The notes under the pieces are model-generated. The model was not told where the DNA came from and did no database searches. It was given only the letters and a program-made list of their open reading frames with translations. Both the position numbers and the translations under genes were made by a program. DNA of 64,000 bases, taken from contig PMOL01000005.1 in assembly GCA_003162415.1 (NCBI GenBank), forward strand, positions 62,001-126,000, read 5' to 3'. This DNA is from Candidatus Dormiibacterota bacterium (GTDB lineage Bacteria > Chloroflexota > Dormibacteria > Aeolococcales > Aeolococcaceae). Of the stretch, positions 36,878 through 46,324 are shown one piece after another. The first letter of the stretch is position 1, and every line of letters starts with the position of its first letter.

Positions 36878-36901
36878 GTTCGAATCCTCTCTCCCCAGCC
36901 A
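36878..36901 (+). repeat. Internal att core (tRNA-Gln 3' end)
   Basis: 24 bases identical to the last 24 of tRNA-Gln, including GTTCGAATCC and CTCCCCAGCCA. The sequence before it (ATGGGGTAAGGC at about 36837) only loosely resembles a tRNA 5' half. It splits the island into a left part of about 7 kb and a right part of about 23 kb. Confidence 0.8.
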
Positions 36902-37045
36902 TTTTGCGCGCGCCTAATCTGAATACGCCGTGAGAACAGTTTGCGCCGCCGGTGACCGGGCGAGACGGGGGGCGCGATCTCGCCCTGGATTGCGGATTGT
37001 GGCTCGTGGTTGGAGAATGGGGTGTGTGGGGTGCGGGGTGACAAC

Positions 37046-39718
37046 GTGAGGGTGGACGGTTCCGTGACTTCGACCCCGCTGCGGTTGCTGGAGCGGGCCG
37101 AGCATCTGAAGGTTCTGGGCGATTCGCTGGCTGCAGTTGTGAAGACTCAGCTGGGCCGGCTTGTACTGCTGCGAGGCGAGGCGGGGGCCGGAAAGACGGC
37201 GGTTGTACGGCGGTTCTGCGAGGGGCAGCAACCGCCAAGCCGGGTCCTGTGGGGCGCTTGCGAAGCTTTGTTCACGCAGCGCGCACTGTGCCCGTTCGTC
37301 GACGTTGCCCAGCTCACAGGCGGTCAGTTCCGAAACGTCGTGGAGCGTGGGGACGGTCCTCACGAGGTGTTGAGCGCGCTTGGCGATGAAGTTTCCAAGA
37401 GCTCACCGACGGTGCTGGTGCTCGAAGATTTGCACTGGGCGGATGAGGCGACCCTTGATCTCGTGAGGTTGATTGGCCGTCGGATTGACGGGTTTCGCGC
37501 CTTGGTGGTGGCCACTTATCGTGACGACGAGCTCCACTCGGATCACCCGCTGCGCGTTGTGTTGGGTGAGCTCGCTAGGGCCCGTGGTGTCGAACGTCTG
37601 GATATCCCGCGGTTGTCGCAGGCCGCGGTCGCGGAACTCGCCGAGCCGTTCGGAATCGACGTCGAGGAGCTTTATCGCAGCACCGGCGGAAACCCATTCT
37701 TCGTATCAGAGGTGCTGGCCTCGGAGACACGGGAGATCCCGTCGACCGTACAGGACGCGGTCCTCGCACGGGCCGCTGGGCTGAGCAGCAAGGCAAGGGC
37801 GCTACTGGAGGCAGTTGCGATCGCTCCTCCCTCGGCTGATCTCGGCGTGCTCGAAGCGATCGCGGGCCAGGGGATGCAGTACGTTGAGGAATGCATCGGC
37901 GGTGGGATGGTGATCCCGGCCGGAGTGGGTATTACGTTCCGGCACGAGCTTGCCCGATTGGTGATCGAACAGTCGACCGCGCCCAATAGGAGGAAGGCGC
38001 TGCATGCGCTGGCTCTGCGGGCGCTGGGTGATTCTTCCGATAGGGCTCGCCTGGCCCATCATGCGGAGGCCGCGGGCGACGCTGACAAGGTACTGCGCTT
38101 CGCACCGCAGGCAGCTAGGCATGCTGCAAATCTCGGCGCGCACCGCGAGAGCGCCGCGCAGTACGCGCGGGCGCTTCGCTTCGCCGAGAGCCTGGCACCG
38201 GACGAGCGGGCCGAACTGCTCGAACGCCGATCCTACGAGTGCATGTTGACAGACCAGACCGACGAGGCAATCGACACAGTCAGGACTGCGATCGGCCTTC
38301 GCGGTGAGCTCGGCGATGTGCAGGCGGAGGGAAAGGCGCTGGGGCAGCTGTCGAATGTGCTCTGGTGCCCGGGTCTCGTCGTCGAGGCACGAGAGGCCGC
38401 CGTACAGGCGGTCACACTGTTGGAACGTGGCGCGCCCGGTCGCGAGCTGGCGATGGGGTACAGCCGCATGGCTCAGCTGTGCATGGACGCTGAGGACGTT
38501 GATGGTGCTGTCTCGTGGGGCGATCGGGCGGTCGATTTGGCGGAAGCGTTAGGCGATACCCAGCTCGCCGTTCACGCTCTGAACAGCATCGGCACCGCGA
38601 GGCTCCTGAACGGGCAGATTGAGGGCAAGGCGCAACTCGAGCGGAGCCTCGTGTTGGCCACCGAGGCCGGACTCGGAGATGATGTGATCCGGGCGATGAC
38701 CCATCTCGCCTGGTGCGCGGCACGCCAGAGAGATTTCACGGTCGCGCTCGATTATCTCGAGCCGGCGATCCAGCAGGCGAGCGAGCATGGATGGGAGCTA
38801 CGGCGGGGCTACCTACTCGGCTATCGGGCGCAAGTCGAGTTCGCCCTGGGCCACTGGCAAGACGCCGTCGAGACGGCAGCGCTTGTTCTGCGCGAGCCGC
38901 GCCGTTCCCGCGTCCCCCGGATCGATGCGCTTACAGTCGTCGCCCGCGTCCGCGCCCGACGAGGTGATCCCGATGTCTGGCCGCTGCTGGACGAGGCGCT
39001 CGCGCTGGCGGAACGCGGCGAGGAGCTCCAGGCGAACATACCCGTGGCAGTAGCGCGCGCCGAGGCGTCCTGGCTCGAAGGCGATCGCAACGGCGTAGAG
39101 GCGGCAACTAACGCCGCCCTGGCACTCACACGCCGCAAACGATCGCAGTCGGCTACCTCAGAGCTCGTCTCGTGGCGCAGGCGCTCAGGGATCATCGATC
39201 AGGTCGCTACCGACGAAACGACAGGACCTCATGCGCTCGAGATCGCGGGTGAGTGGAGAGCAGCCGTCACGCGGTGGAAGGAGCTCAGATGCCCATACGA
39301 GGCGGCGCTCGCGCTGTGTGAGGCGGACAGTCAGGACGCGCCGAGCCAGGCGCTCGATGAGCTGAGGGCACTGGGTGCCACACGCACGGAAGCCGTCGTC
39401 GCCCGAAGGCTGCGCGAACGCGGCGAACGCGGACTGCCGCGGGGCCCGCGTCCGCAAACACGCTCGAATCCGTTCGGGCTCACAGCACGCGAGCTCGAAG
39501 TGCTCGCACTGCTCGCAGCTGGCTATAACAACGCTCAGATCGCTCAGCGTCTCTTCGTGTCCGAGAGGACTGTCGATCATCATGTCTCCGCAATCTTGCG
39601 AAAGCTGGAGGTTCGCAATCGCACCGAGGCCGCCGCCGAGGCATCACGCCTTGGGCTCACGCCGCGGAGCATCGGGTTGCCCGATTGGCCGGGCCGGGGA
39701 CGAGCAACCGGCGCTTGA
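37046..39718 (+). CDS. LuxR-family regulator with AAA ATPase domain (LAL type), copy 1
   Basis: About 890 residues from GTG (MRVDGSVTSTPLRLLERAEH). P-loop GEAGAGKTAVV near residue 40, Walker [17 protein letters not shown] near 120, a long TPR-like helical middle, and a C-terminal LuxR helix-turn-helix ([40 protein letters not shown]). The architecture is that of large ATP-binding LuxR (LAL/MalT-like) activators that respond to small ligands. It is paralogous to the gene at 41936 and follows a yceI gene. Target unknown. Confidence 0.9.
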   Translation: MRVDGSVTSTPLRLLERAEHLKVLGDSLAAVVKTQLGRLVLLRGEAGAGKTAVVRRFCEGQQPPSRVLWGACEALFTQRALCPFVDVAQLTGGQFRNVVERGDGPHEVLSALGDEVSKSSPTVLVLEDLHWADEATLDLVRLIGRRIDGFRALVVATYRDDELHSDHPLRVVLGELARARGVERLDIPRLSQAAVAELAEPFGIDVEELYRSTGGNPFFVSEVLASETREIPSTVQDAVLARAAGLSSKARALLEAVAIAPPSADLGVLEAIAGQGMQYVEECIGGGMVIPAGVGITFRHELARLVIEQSTAPNRRKALHALALRALGDSSDRARLAHHAEAAGDADKVLRFAPQAARHAANLGAHRESAAQYARALRFAESLAPDERAELLERRSYECMLTDQTDEAIDTVRTAIGLRGELGDVQAEGKALGQLSNVLWCPGLVVEAREAAVQAVTLLERGAPGRELAMGYSRMAQLCMDAEDVDGAVSWGDRAVDLAEALGDTQLAVHALNSIGTARLLNGQIEGKAQLERSLVLATEAGLGDDVIRAMTHLAWCAARQRDFTVALDYLEPAIQQASEHGWELRRGYLLGYRAQVEFALGHWQDAVETAALVLREPRRSRVPRIDALTVVARVRARRGDPDVWPLLDEALALAERGEELQANIPVAVARAEASWLEGDRNGVEAATNAALALTRRKRSQSATSELVSWRRRSGIIDQVATDETTGPHALEIAGEWRAAVTRWKELRCPYEAALALCEADSQDAPSQALDELRALGATRTEAVVARRLRERGERGLPRGPRPQTRSNPFGLTARELEVLALLAAGYNNAQIAQRLFVSERTVDHHVSAILRKLEVRNRTEAAAEASRLGLTPRSIGLPDWPGRGRATGA

Positions 39719-39865
39719 GGGCTCCGAAGACCGATGGGCGTTTCAGACATACATCATCGACAACCCGCGCCTCCTCACTTCGCCTGAGCCTCGTCCATGG
39801 AAGAACGTTCGACGCATTTGGCGCGGATGTAACCGTTCATGACGGTTCCCGTTGAATGGGCAACC

Positions 39866-41074
39866 ATGAAACGCACAACCATCATCGGCACTGCGATCGC
39901 CGCTCTTGGCCTCGCAGCATGTGGATCGACAGTCGCTCCGAGGGCAACCCCGACCCACGCGACGACGGTCGCTTCAACCCCTGCGCCGACCGCAACGCCC
40001 GTGTCGACTCCATCAGCCACTCCTGCGCCGCCTCCGCCGCTGGTGGTGACCGCAGGGCGGAATTCCGCGACTGCCGTGCAACTCAGCCTGGTCGGTGAGA
40101 ACGGCAGCGTAGCCGCCACGGTCGAAGACCCCGGAGGCGTCGATGGCCATGCGTACTACGTCGGAACCGACGATGTCTACTTCCTCGACGGCACCACCGT
40201 TAAGGCGTTCGGGAGATCCGGCATCGTCTCGACCGTGGGCCAGGTGCCGCAGGTGAAGACATCAGTCACTGCGGCCGATCTCCAGGGGTACACCACGTTT
40301 GCCGTGTCCCCCGACCAGACAACGCTGGTGTTCGGCATCCCCGTGGCAATGACCTTCGACAACGGCGCGACTGCCGACCACTCGCAGCTGTGGACCGAGC
40401 CCACGGGCGGCACCGCCGCGGACGCGACCATGGTCTATGACGACGCCAATAACATCGACAACGGCGGCGAGGTCCTGATGCCCTTCGCGTGGAGCACTAC
40501 CGGAATCTCGGTTTCGGAGATGTGCAAAGGACTCGGCGGAGTAGGACCGTTCCTCGAGTGGACTGGTTGCGCCCAAGCCACGTTTAACCCAAGCACGCGG
40601 GCGCTCACGCAGGTCCCGATCAACAACACTTGGGGAGGGTATCTCTGCCCCGTGACAGTCGTCCCCGGCTCGGTGTGCGTCACGCTGGTGGGCTCGTCGA
40701 GCCTGAAGGTGGTGCGCAGCTCGGGCAATGAGACGATTGCCCTGTACCCTGCAAACGCAGCGGCGTATGGTCCCGTGAGCGTGTCCGGCTACGGACGCTA
40801 CCTGGCGTATGGCGCCTACGTGGGGACCTTCGATTCCGGTTATTACGTGACCACGGTCGTGGATCTCGGCAACAAACAGACGGTTTCCACCGTACGGAAT
40901 TTCGCGCCTGAGGTGTGGCTCCCCGACGATCGTCTGGTCGGGTGGAATAACGACTACCCGGAAAAAGGAGCGACCTGGTTGCTCTCACCTGCGTTCACAA
41001 GCCGCACTAACATCTCACCCGCCCCGGCGGTAGGCGCTCTCGGGGTGCTCCCGCAGCACATCCCGCTGGCGTAG
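39866..41074 (+). CDS. Secreted lipoprotein, beta-propeller-like
   Basis: 402 residues starting MKRTTIIGTAIAALGLAACG: a lipoprotein signal peptide with the LAAC lipobox at about residue 19. A Thr/Pro/Ala-rich linker (residues 22-60) follows, then repeats of beta strands (DDVYFLDGTTVKAFGRSG, TFAVSPDQTTLVFGIP, RYLAYGAYVGTFDSGYYV) suggesting a WD40/TolB-like propeller. Expected on the outer face of the membrane. It lies between the two yceI-luxR pairs; function unknown. Confidence 0.8.
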   Translation: MKRTTIIGTAIAALGLAACGSTVAPRATPTHATTVASTPAPTATPVSTPSATPAPPPPLVVTAGRNSATAVQLSLVGENGSVAATVEDPGGVDGHAYYVGTDDVYFLDGTTVKAFGRSGIVSTVGQVPQVKTSVTAADLQGYTTFAVSPDQTTLVFGIPVAMTFDNGATADHSQLWTEPTGGTAADATMVYDDANNIDNGGEVLMPFAWSTTGISVSEMCKGLGGVGPFLEWTGCAQATFNPSTRALTQVPINNTWGGYLCPVTVVPGSVCVTLVGSSSLKVVRSSGNETIALYPANAAAYGPVSVSGYGRYLAYGAYVGTFDSGYYVTTVVDLGNKQTVSTVRNFAPEVWLPDDRLVGWNNDYPEKGATWLLSPAFTSRTNISPAPAVGALGVLPQHIPLA

Positions 41075-41204
41075 CCGGCTCAGCCGCCGCGTGGCGATCG
41101 CGCCGCGGACTGGGGCAAGGCGGGCTGTGCCTTCGGCACTGGTAATATCGTAGCTCCGACAGAAGTGCGAGTCTGGTCGAATGCAGGCGTAGCGGAGGTC
41201 ATTG

Positions 41205-41750
41205 ATGTCGCCGGTTTCTCTGTTGCGAGACGGGGCCGCCGTCGGCGTGTGGGTGCTCGACCCTGCGACCTGCGTACTCGAATTCCGGGTCAAGCACTTT
41301 TGGGGCGCGATGAATGTCCGCGGGCGCTTTGGCGCCGTAACGGGACGCGTCGAGGTCGCTGCCTCTGGGACGGTTTCCGGGAGCATCGAGGCACAATCGG
41401 CGTCACTCGAAAGCGGGAGCGGCGCGCGAGATAAGCACCTTCGATCCGCGGATTTCTTCGACGTCGCGAACCATCCCACCGTGGTGTTTTCGATTGTTGC
41501 AGTGCACCCGCTCGGCGACGCAGGCGTTCGCGTCACCGGCGATCTGACAGCAGCAGGCCGGACGCAATCGATCACCTTCGACACGAGCGTCAGCGACGCG
41601 ACTCAGGAGCACTTCACCGTGGACGGTCAAGTCAGTGTCGACCGCCGCGCCGGGTTCGGGATGAACTGGAGCCCGCTCGGGATGGCGTCGTCGACTGCCG
41701 TGCTCGTGGTGCACGCCCAGTTTGCCAAGTCGGCGCAGACGGCCACGTAG
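41205..41750 (+). CDS. YceI-family protein, copy 2
   Basis: 181 residues from an ATG with GGAGG 6 nt upstream. The YceI pattern is seen in [56 protein letters not shown] and [16 protein letters not shown]. No signal peptide is seen. It differs markedly from the YceI at 36242, so any duplication is old. It precedes the second LuxR-ATPase gene. Confidence 0.9.
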   Translation: MSPVSLLRDGAAVGVWVLDPATCVLEFRVKHFWGAMNVRGRFGAVTGRVEVAASGTVSGSIEAQSASLESGSGARDKHLRSADFFDVANHPTVVFSIVAVHPLGDAGVRVTGDLTAAGRTQSITFDTSVSDATQEHFTVDGQVSVDRRAGFGMNWSPLGMASSTAVLVVHAQFAKSAQTAT

Positions 41751-41782
41751 CTGACAGCCCGCCCCGATTCGCCAGCTGCCTT

Positions 41783-41890
41783 CAGCCGTACGTGGGATGC
41801 TGTGCCAGCCAGGCGGCGAATCTCCCCAGCCCCCTAGCGCCCATGCGGCCTGAGGTCGAGGATGCTGTTGACGAAGAGGAGGCCCCGCTC
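41783..41890 (-). pseudogene. 3' remnant of a DUF899 gene
   Basis: On the minus strand this reads [16 protein letters not shown] and then a stop or frameshift; the DNA continues to match the 3' end of the intact DUF899 gene (LLFVNNILDLAPYGR... at 50872). The match covers the last 105 bp or so up to the stop region. The rest of the gene is missing, replaced by the upstream region of the LuxR gene at 41936. Confidence 0.7.
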
Positions 41891-41935
41891 ACCGCATGCA
41901 GTAGGGTTACGGCGTCGCCGGTGAGGGGAGCGCGA

Positions 41936-44566
41936 ATGGACGATCGAGGTGATGACGCCACGAGGGAGCTGCTGGAACGCGAAAGCCAGCTTGCCGAGCT
42001 GTCTGAGCGGCTCGGATCGGTAACCCGGCAGCACCGCGGTGGCGTCGTCCTCATCAGTGGCGAAGCCGGTATCGGCAAGACGGCGCTCATCAGTGGTTTC
42101 CTGGCACAGCGGGCGAAAACGGTAGAAGTACTCAGGGGTGCCTGCGACGCGTTGTTCACACCACGGCCCCTCGGTCCTTTCCATGACATCGGACCGGCCG
42201 CCGGTCGTGAGGTCGAGGAGCTCTTGGAGCACGACGAACCTCCCTACCGTCTGGCCGCGGCTCTGCTGGCGAGGCTGGCGCGCGGACCAACGGTCCTTGT
42301 TATCGAGGACGTGCACTGGGCAGACGAAGCCACGCTGGACGTCATCGGTCTCATCGCGCGCAGGGCCGACACCGTGCCATTGCTCATGGCTCTCAGCTAT
42401 CGAGACGAGGGACTCGATCGACGCCATCCACTGCGCATGCTTCTGGGCGAACTCAGCTCGGCCGGCATCGGTTGGCGCATCCGATTGCCCCTCCTCACTC
42501 CTGACGCAGTCTCGCGAATGGCGATCCCCAAAGGCGTGGATCCCGCTGACCTCTATATCAAAACGGGGGGCAACCCCTTCTTCGTCACCGAGGTGCTCGC
42601 CGCCGAAGGCCGAGGTGTCCCAGACACAGTGCGCGATGCCGTCCTGGCGCGCGCCGCTCGCCTCAGCCTGGGCGCACATCGAGCCCTCGAGGCGGCGTCG
42701 ATACTGCAGCCGCAAGCGGAGCGGTGGCTTCTCGAAGCAGTGGCACCGGAGGCGCCTTCGCACCTCGACGAGTGCTTGACCGCGGGGATGCTCCTCTCCA
42801 CCACCGACGCGGTGAGCTTCCGTCACGAGCTCGCGCGCCTGGCCGTTGAGACCTCGCTGGCGCCCAATGCGCGGCGCGCATTGCACCGCGCCGCCCTCGT
42901 CGCGCTCGAGGCGCGTCCTGCCGAAACGCAAGATTCCGCCCGGCTCGCTCACCATGCGGAGGCTGCAGAAGAGGCCGCCGCGGTGCTGCGGCATGCACCG
43001 CGCGCAGCGATCGCCGCGGTCGCTGCCGGCGCGCACCGCGAAGGCGCGGCTCAATACGCCAGGGCGCTGCGCTTCTCGGCCGAGGCCGGTCCCAGCCTAC
43101 GCGGCGCTCTCTTTGACGGCCACTCGTACGAATGCTACGTGGGCGGCCGATTCGAGGAGGCGCTGAAGTCGGCGGAGGTCGCACTGGAGTGTCATCGGCT
43201 GTCCGGCGATAGGCGCCGCGAGGGCAATGCGCTTCGCGCGCTGTCCCGCCTGCTGCGCTACATCGGACGCCCGGAGCCGGCGCTCGAGGCGGGACGCTCA
43301 GCCGTGACCGTTCTCGAGACGATCACCCCGGGGCGCGACCTGGCCCTGGCGTACTGCAATCTCTCGTATCTCTTCATGAGCGTCGAGGATGGGGCGAACA
43401 CGGCCCATTGGGCCGCGAACGCCCTCAAGCTCGCGGATCAGCTCGGCGATCTCGAATCGAGGATCTATGCGCTCATCAACTGCGCCACTCTTGACTACCT
43501 GGCGGGGATACCCGACGCGACCGCGACTCTCGAACGTTGCCTCAAGCAGGCGTCCGAAGCCGGCCTCGACGAGTACGCGGGCCGCTCCTACGTCGCTCTT
43601 TGCTTTTGGGGAGCACGCAGCAAATCGCATGCCGATGCGGGGCGGTGGCTCGACGACGGGCTGAACTATTGCACCGATCACGGACTCGATCTCTGGCGCA
43701 GCTACCTCGCCGTGTCCCGTGCGCGGGCGGAGCTCGATCACGGCCGATGGGACCAGGCGGTCGAGTCCGCGGACTTGATCGTTCACGATCCGCGAACCTC
43801 GCCGGTCATCGTGCCGATTGCGCAGGCAGTGATCGGCCTCGTGCGCGCCCGGCGCGGCGACCCCGAGTGGCGATCGCTCCTCGACGAAGCATGGCATCGC
43901 GCTGAGCCAACGGGCGAGCTGCAGCGATGGGAGCTCCCCGCATTGGCCCGAGCCGAAGCGGGATGGCTCGAGGGCGACGCGCCGGCGGTTGACGCAGCCA
44001 CCGCGCCTGTGCTCGACCTGGCAGAGACGCGACGTGCAGCCTGGATCACCGCCGGCGTCATGGCCTGGCGGCTTCGAGCGGGGTTGGACACCGCGACGAA
44101 CAGGACGTCGGTTTTGCCACCGCCGTTCGCTGCGCAGGCGCAGGGCGATTACGTGCTCGCAGCTGACCTCTGGCGACAGCTGCACTGTCCGTACGAGGCT
44201 GCGCTCGCACTCGCCGATTCGGACGATTCCGGCGCGTTGCGGCAGGCCCTCGTGGAGCTGCACCGCCTGGGCGCCAGGCCGGCGGCGGCGATCGTGGCAC
44301 GACGCCTGCAGGAGCGTGGGGTTCGCGACCTACCTCGCGGACCGCGGCCCGCGACCCAGCGAAACTGGGCGCTGCTCACCGGGCGTGAGGTTGAGGTCCT
44401 TCGCCTGCTGGAGACGGGCGTGTCGAACGGTGAGATTGCGAGCCGCCTGTTCGTATCAACCCGGACTGTGGACCACCACGTTTCGGCGATCCTCGCAAAG
44501 CTCGGGGTGCGATCCCGGGACGAGGCCGCCAGGAAGTTGCGAGAGCTACCGATCCCGGACGGCTGA
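41936..44566 (+). CDS. LuxR-family regulator with AAA ATPase domain (LAL type), copy 2
   Basis: 876 residues from an ATG with GGGGAG upstream. P-loop [11 protein letters not shown], Walker [20 protein letters not shown]-like middle, and helix-turn-helix [20 protein letters not shown] with [20 protein letters not shown]. Same architecture and motif spacing as the gene at 37046, so the two are paralogues. The upstream region is built on a DUF899 gene remnant, which indicates that rearrangement brought it here. Confidence 0.92.
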   Translation: MDDRGDDATRELLERESQLAELSERLGSVTRQHRGGVVLISGEAGIGKTALISGFLAQRAKTVEVLRGACDALFTPRPLGPFHDIGPAAGREVEELLEHDEPPYRLAAALLARLARGPTVLVIEDVHWADEATLDVIGLIARRADTVPLLMALSYRDEGLDRRHPLRMLLGELSSAGIGWRIRLPLLTPDAVSRMAIPKGVDPADLYIKTGGNPFFVTEVLAAEGRGVPDTVRDAVLARAARLSLGAHRALEAASILQPQAERWLLEAVAPEAPSHLDECLTAGMLLSTTDAVSFRHELARLAVETSLAPNARRALHRAALVALEARPAETQDSARLAHHAEAAEEAAAVLRHAPRAAIAAVAAGAHREGAAQYARALRFSAEAGPSLRGALFDGHSYECYVGGRFEEALKSAEVALECHRLSGDRRREGNALRALSRLLRYIGRPEPALEAGRSAVTVLETITPGRDLALAYCNLSYLFMSVEDGANTAHWAANALKLADQLGDLESRIYALINCATLDYLAGIPDATATLERCLKQASEAGLDEYAGRSYVALCFWGARSKSHADAGRWLDDGLNYCTDHGLDLWRSYLAVSRARAELDHGRWDQAVESADLIVHDPRTSPVIVPIAQAVIGLVRARRGDPEWRSLLDEAWHRAEPTGELQRWELPALARAEAGWLEGDAPAVDAATAPVLDLAETRRAAWITAGVMAWRLRAGLDTATNRTSVLPPPFAAQAQGDYVLAADLWRQLHCPYEAALALADSDDSGALRQALVELHRLGARPAAAIVARRLQERGVRDLPRGPRPATQRNWALLTGREVEVLRLLETGVSNGEIASRLFVSTRTVDHHVSAILAKLGVRSRDEAARKLRELPIPDG

Positions 44567-44668
44567 CCCACCTCCAGGCGCCCTCAACAGAGAACTGCGC
44601 TTTGATTCATGACCATCGTTTGCTGCGCGTAGGGTCTCGCGCCGGTTGCGGAGCTGGACGGGCCGCGG

Positions 44669-46045
44669 TCAGAGGTGCGGGCGCACACACCGGGCAAGGT
44701 CCCGCACCGCCGGTTCGATTGCAGATTCGGGCACGCGTCCGTAACCGATCACGAGTCCACCGCTGTTCGCCGGTACGATTCGAAACGACGCGAGGGCAGC
44801 GACCCTGATGCCCGCGCTTCTGGCGTCCTGCGCGATCGCGCGGTCATCAACCCAAGCGGGCGTTCGCAACAGGAGGTGCAGGCCGGCGGCGACGCCCTCC
44901 ACCTTGAGCTCCGGCAGATGCTTGGTGAGCCCCTCGATCAGGCGATCCCGGCGCCCGCGGTAGACACCACGAGCCCGCCTCACATGGCGATCGTAGTCCC
45001 CGCGAGTCAGGAACTCTGCGAGCGTCAGTTGGTCGAGGGAAGGTGAGAACTGGTCGAGGAGGTGCTTGGTGCGGTCCACCTCATCGACGAGGTGTGACGG
45101 CACGACGAGCCAGCCAAGTCGCAATGCTGGAGCCAGTGTTTTCGATACGGTGCCGATCTGCACAACGTGCTCCGGCGCAACACCCTGCAGCGCACGCACC
45201 GGTTCACGGTCGTAGCGGAACTCAGCGTCGTAATCGTCTTCGATGATCAGCGCACGGTTCGCGCATGCCCACGCGATCAGCTGGCGGCGTCTCTCCTCGC
45301 TCAAGACGCAGCCCGTTGGGAACTGGTGCGCCGGCGTGACCAGCACTGCGTCGGCGTCAAGGCCGCTGACGACCATGCCCTGGCTGTCAACCGGCTGCGG
45401 CACGACTGCAAGGCCGTTTGCCGCGATGCGATCGCGCGCAGTTGTCTGAGACGGATCTTCAACGGCGACGCGGGATGCTCGGCGTGCCTGGAGCGTACGC
45501 ATCACAAGATCGACACCTTGAGCGGTTCCCTGGACGATCAGGATCTGGGCCGGGTCGGCAATGACCCCTCGCGTGCGGCCGAGATGATCGGCGAGCACGT
45601 CACGCAGGGCGCGCTCTCCGCGAGCGTCCCGGTAGTCGAGGATGGCCGGCCCACCACGGGCGGCACGCTGCGCGGCAGCGAGCCATTTTGTGAGCGGGAA
45701 CAGCGACACGTCCGGTCTTGTCGCACTCAGGTCATGGCGCAGCTTCGGGGCTGGTGGGTCGGCTTCGGCTCGAACTCGATTACGCGCCTGGACCTCAGCG
45801 ACAACCGGCGCTTCGCGCTCCCGGCTGAGCAGGAAACCCTGAGCCTGCAGCTGGTTGTAGGCATCACTGACAACGCGGCGCGAGATGCCGAGTTGCTGAG
45901 CCAGCGCGCGTGAAGCCGGCAGCCGAACGCCGGCGCGCAACGCGCGGCTGACAATCGCGTCGCGCAGCGACCGTTCGAGAGCCGATCGAAGGGTCTCGCC
46001 GGCGCGTCGCTCCAAGGAGAGCCATCTGGCCTCATCAGACGCCAT
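44669..46045 (-). CDS. MocR-type regulator (GntR HTH + aminotransferase domain)
   Basis: 458 residues. The GntR winged helix at 15-80 (LRSALERSLRDAIVSRALRA, SRALAQQLGISRRVVSDAYN) is joined to a fold-type I aminotransferase domain with IIEDDYDAEFRYDREP and the PLP-lysine block GTVSKTLAPALRLGWLVVP. MocR proteins use PLP to sense amino compounds and control divergent genes; here the divergent gene is the oppA-type binding protein, with a repeated motif between them. Confidence 0.92.
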   Translation of the reverse strand: MASDEARWLSLERRAGETLRSALERSLRDAIVSRALRAGVRLPASRALAQQLGISRRVVSDAYNQLQAQGFLLSREREAPVVAEVQARNRVRAEADPPAPKLRHDLSATRPDVSLFPLTKWLAAAQRAARGGPAILDYRDARGERALRDVLADHLGRTRGVIADPAQILIVQGTAQGVDLVMRTLQARRASRVAVEDPSQTTARDRIAANGLAVVPQPVDSQGMVVSGLDADAVLVTPAHQFPTGCVLSEERRRQLIAWACANRALIIEDDYDAEFRYDREPVRALQGVAPEHVVQIGTVSKTLAPALRLGWLVVPSHLVDEVDRTKHLLDQFSPSLDQLTLAEFLTRGDYDRHVRRARGVYRGRRDRLIEGLTKHLPELKVEGVAAGLHLLLRTPAWVDDRAIAQDARSAGIRVAALASFRIVPANSGGLVIGYGRVPESAIEPAVRDLARCVRPHL

Positions 46046-46092
46046 CGGGTGGATCTTCCCATACCCCGTTTCGCTGTGTGAGCTGCGCCTCT

Positions 46093-46204
46093 TCTGGCAC
46101 CCACATTTCGCGTGTGTTTGGACTCACGTGAAGCCGTGTGCGCACTGTGACATCGCTCGGCAACGTGCCGTGAGACGACGCTGATCTGGCACCCAGATCT
46201 CGCG
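46093..46204. promoter_or_regulatory. Direct repeats, candidate MocR sites
   Basis: TCTGGCACCCACATTTCGCG (46093-46112) and TCTGGCACCCAGATCTCGCG (46185-46204) match at 18 of 20 positions and are 92 bp apart, in the 260-bp region between the MocR gene and the transporter operon. MocR regulators typically bind direct repeats. The second copy is also part of a GATCTG/CAGATC dyad. Confidence 0.55.
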
Positions 46205-46247
46205 CGAAACTGGTCTCATTCGTTGGAATGAATTCTGGCGCAGAGCC

Positions 46248-46276
46248 TTGCAAAAACCTTTGCCCCTCATGACTAT
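46248..46276 (+). promoter_or_regulatory. Putative promoter of the oppACB operon
   Basis: TTGCAA (46248-46253) and GACTAT (46271-46276) are 17 bp apart. Downstream, GTCGCG-TT-CGCGAC (46288-46301) is a perfect 14-bp palindrome just before the gene start, possibly an operator. The proposed oppA start with GGGAGG follows at 46325. Confidence 0.45.
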
Positions 46277-46324
46277 TCTCGACGAGAGTCGCGTTCGCGA
46301 CGAGACGTGAACAAGGGAGGCCCG

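Noticed and set aside
36837..36901. A second tRNA gene at the internal att core
   Set aside because: Only the 3' half matches; the 5' side does not form D- or anticodon arms that pair correctly.
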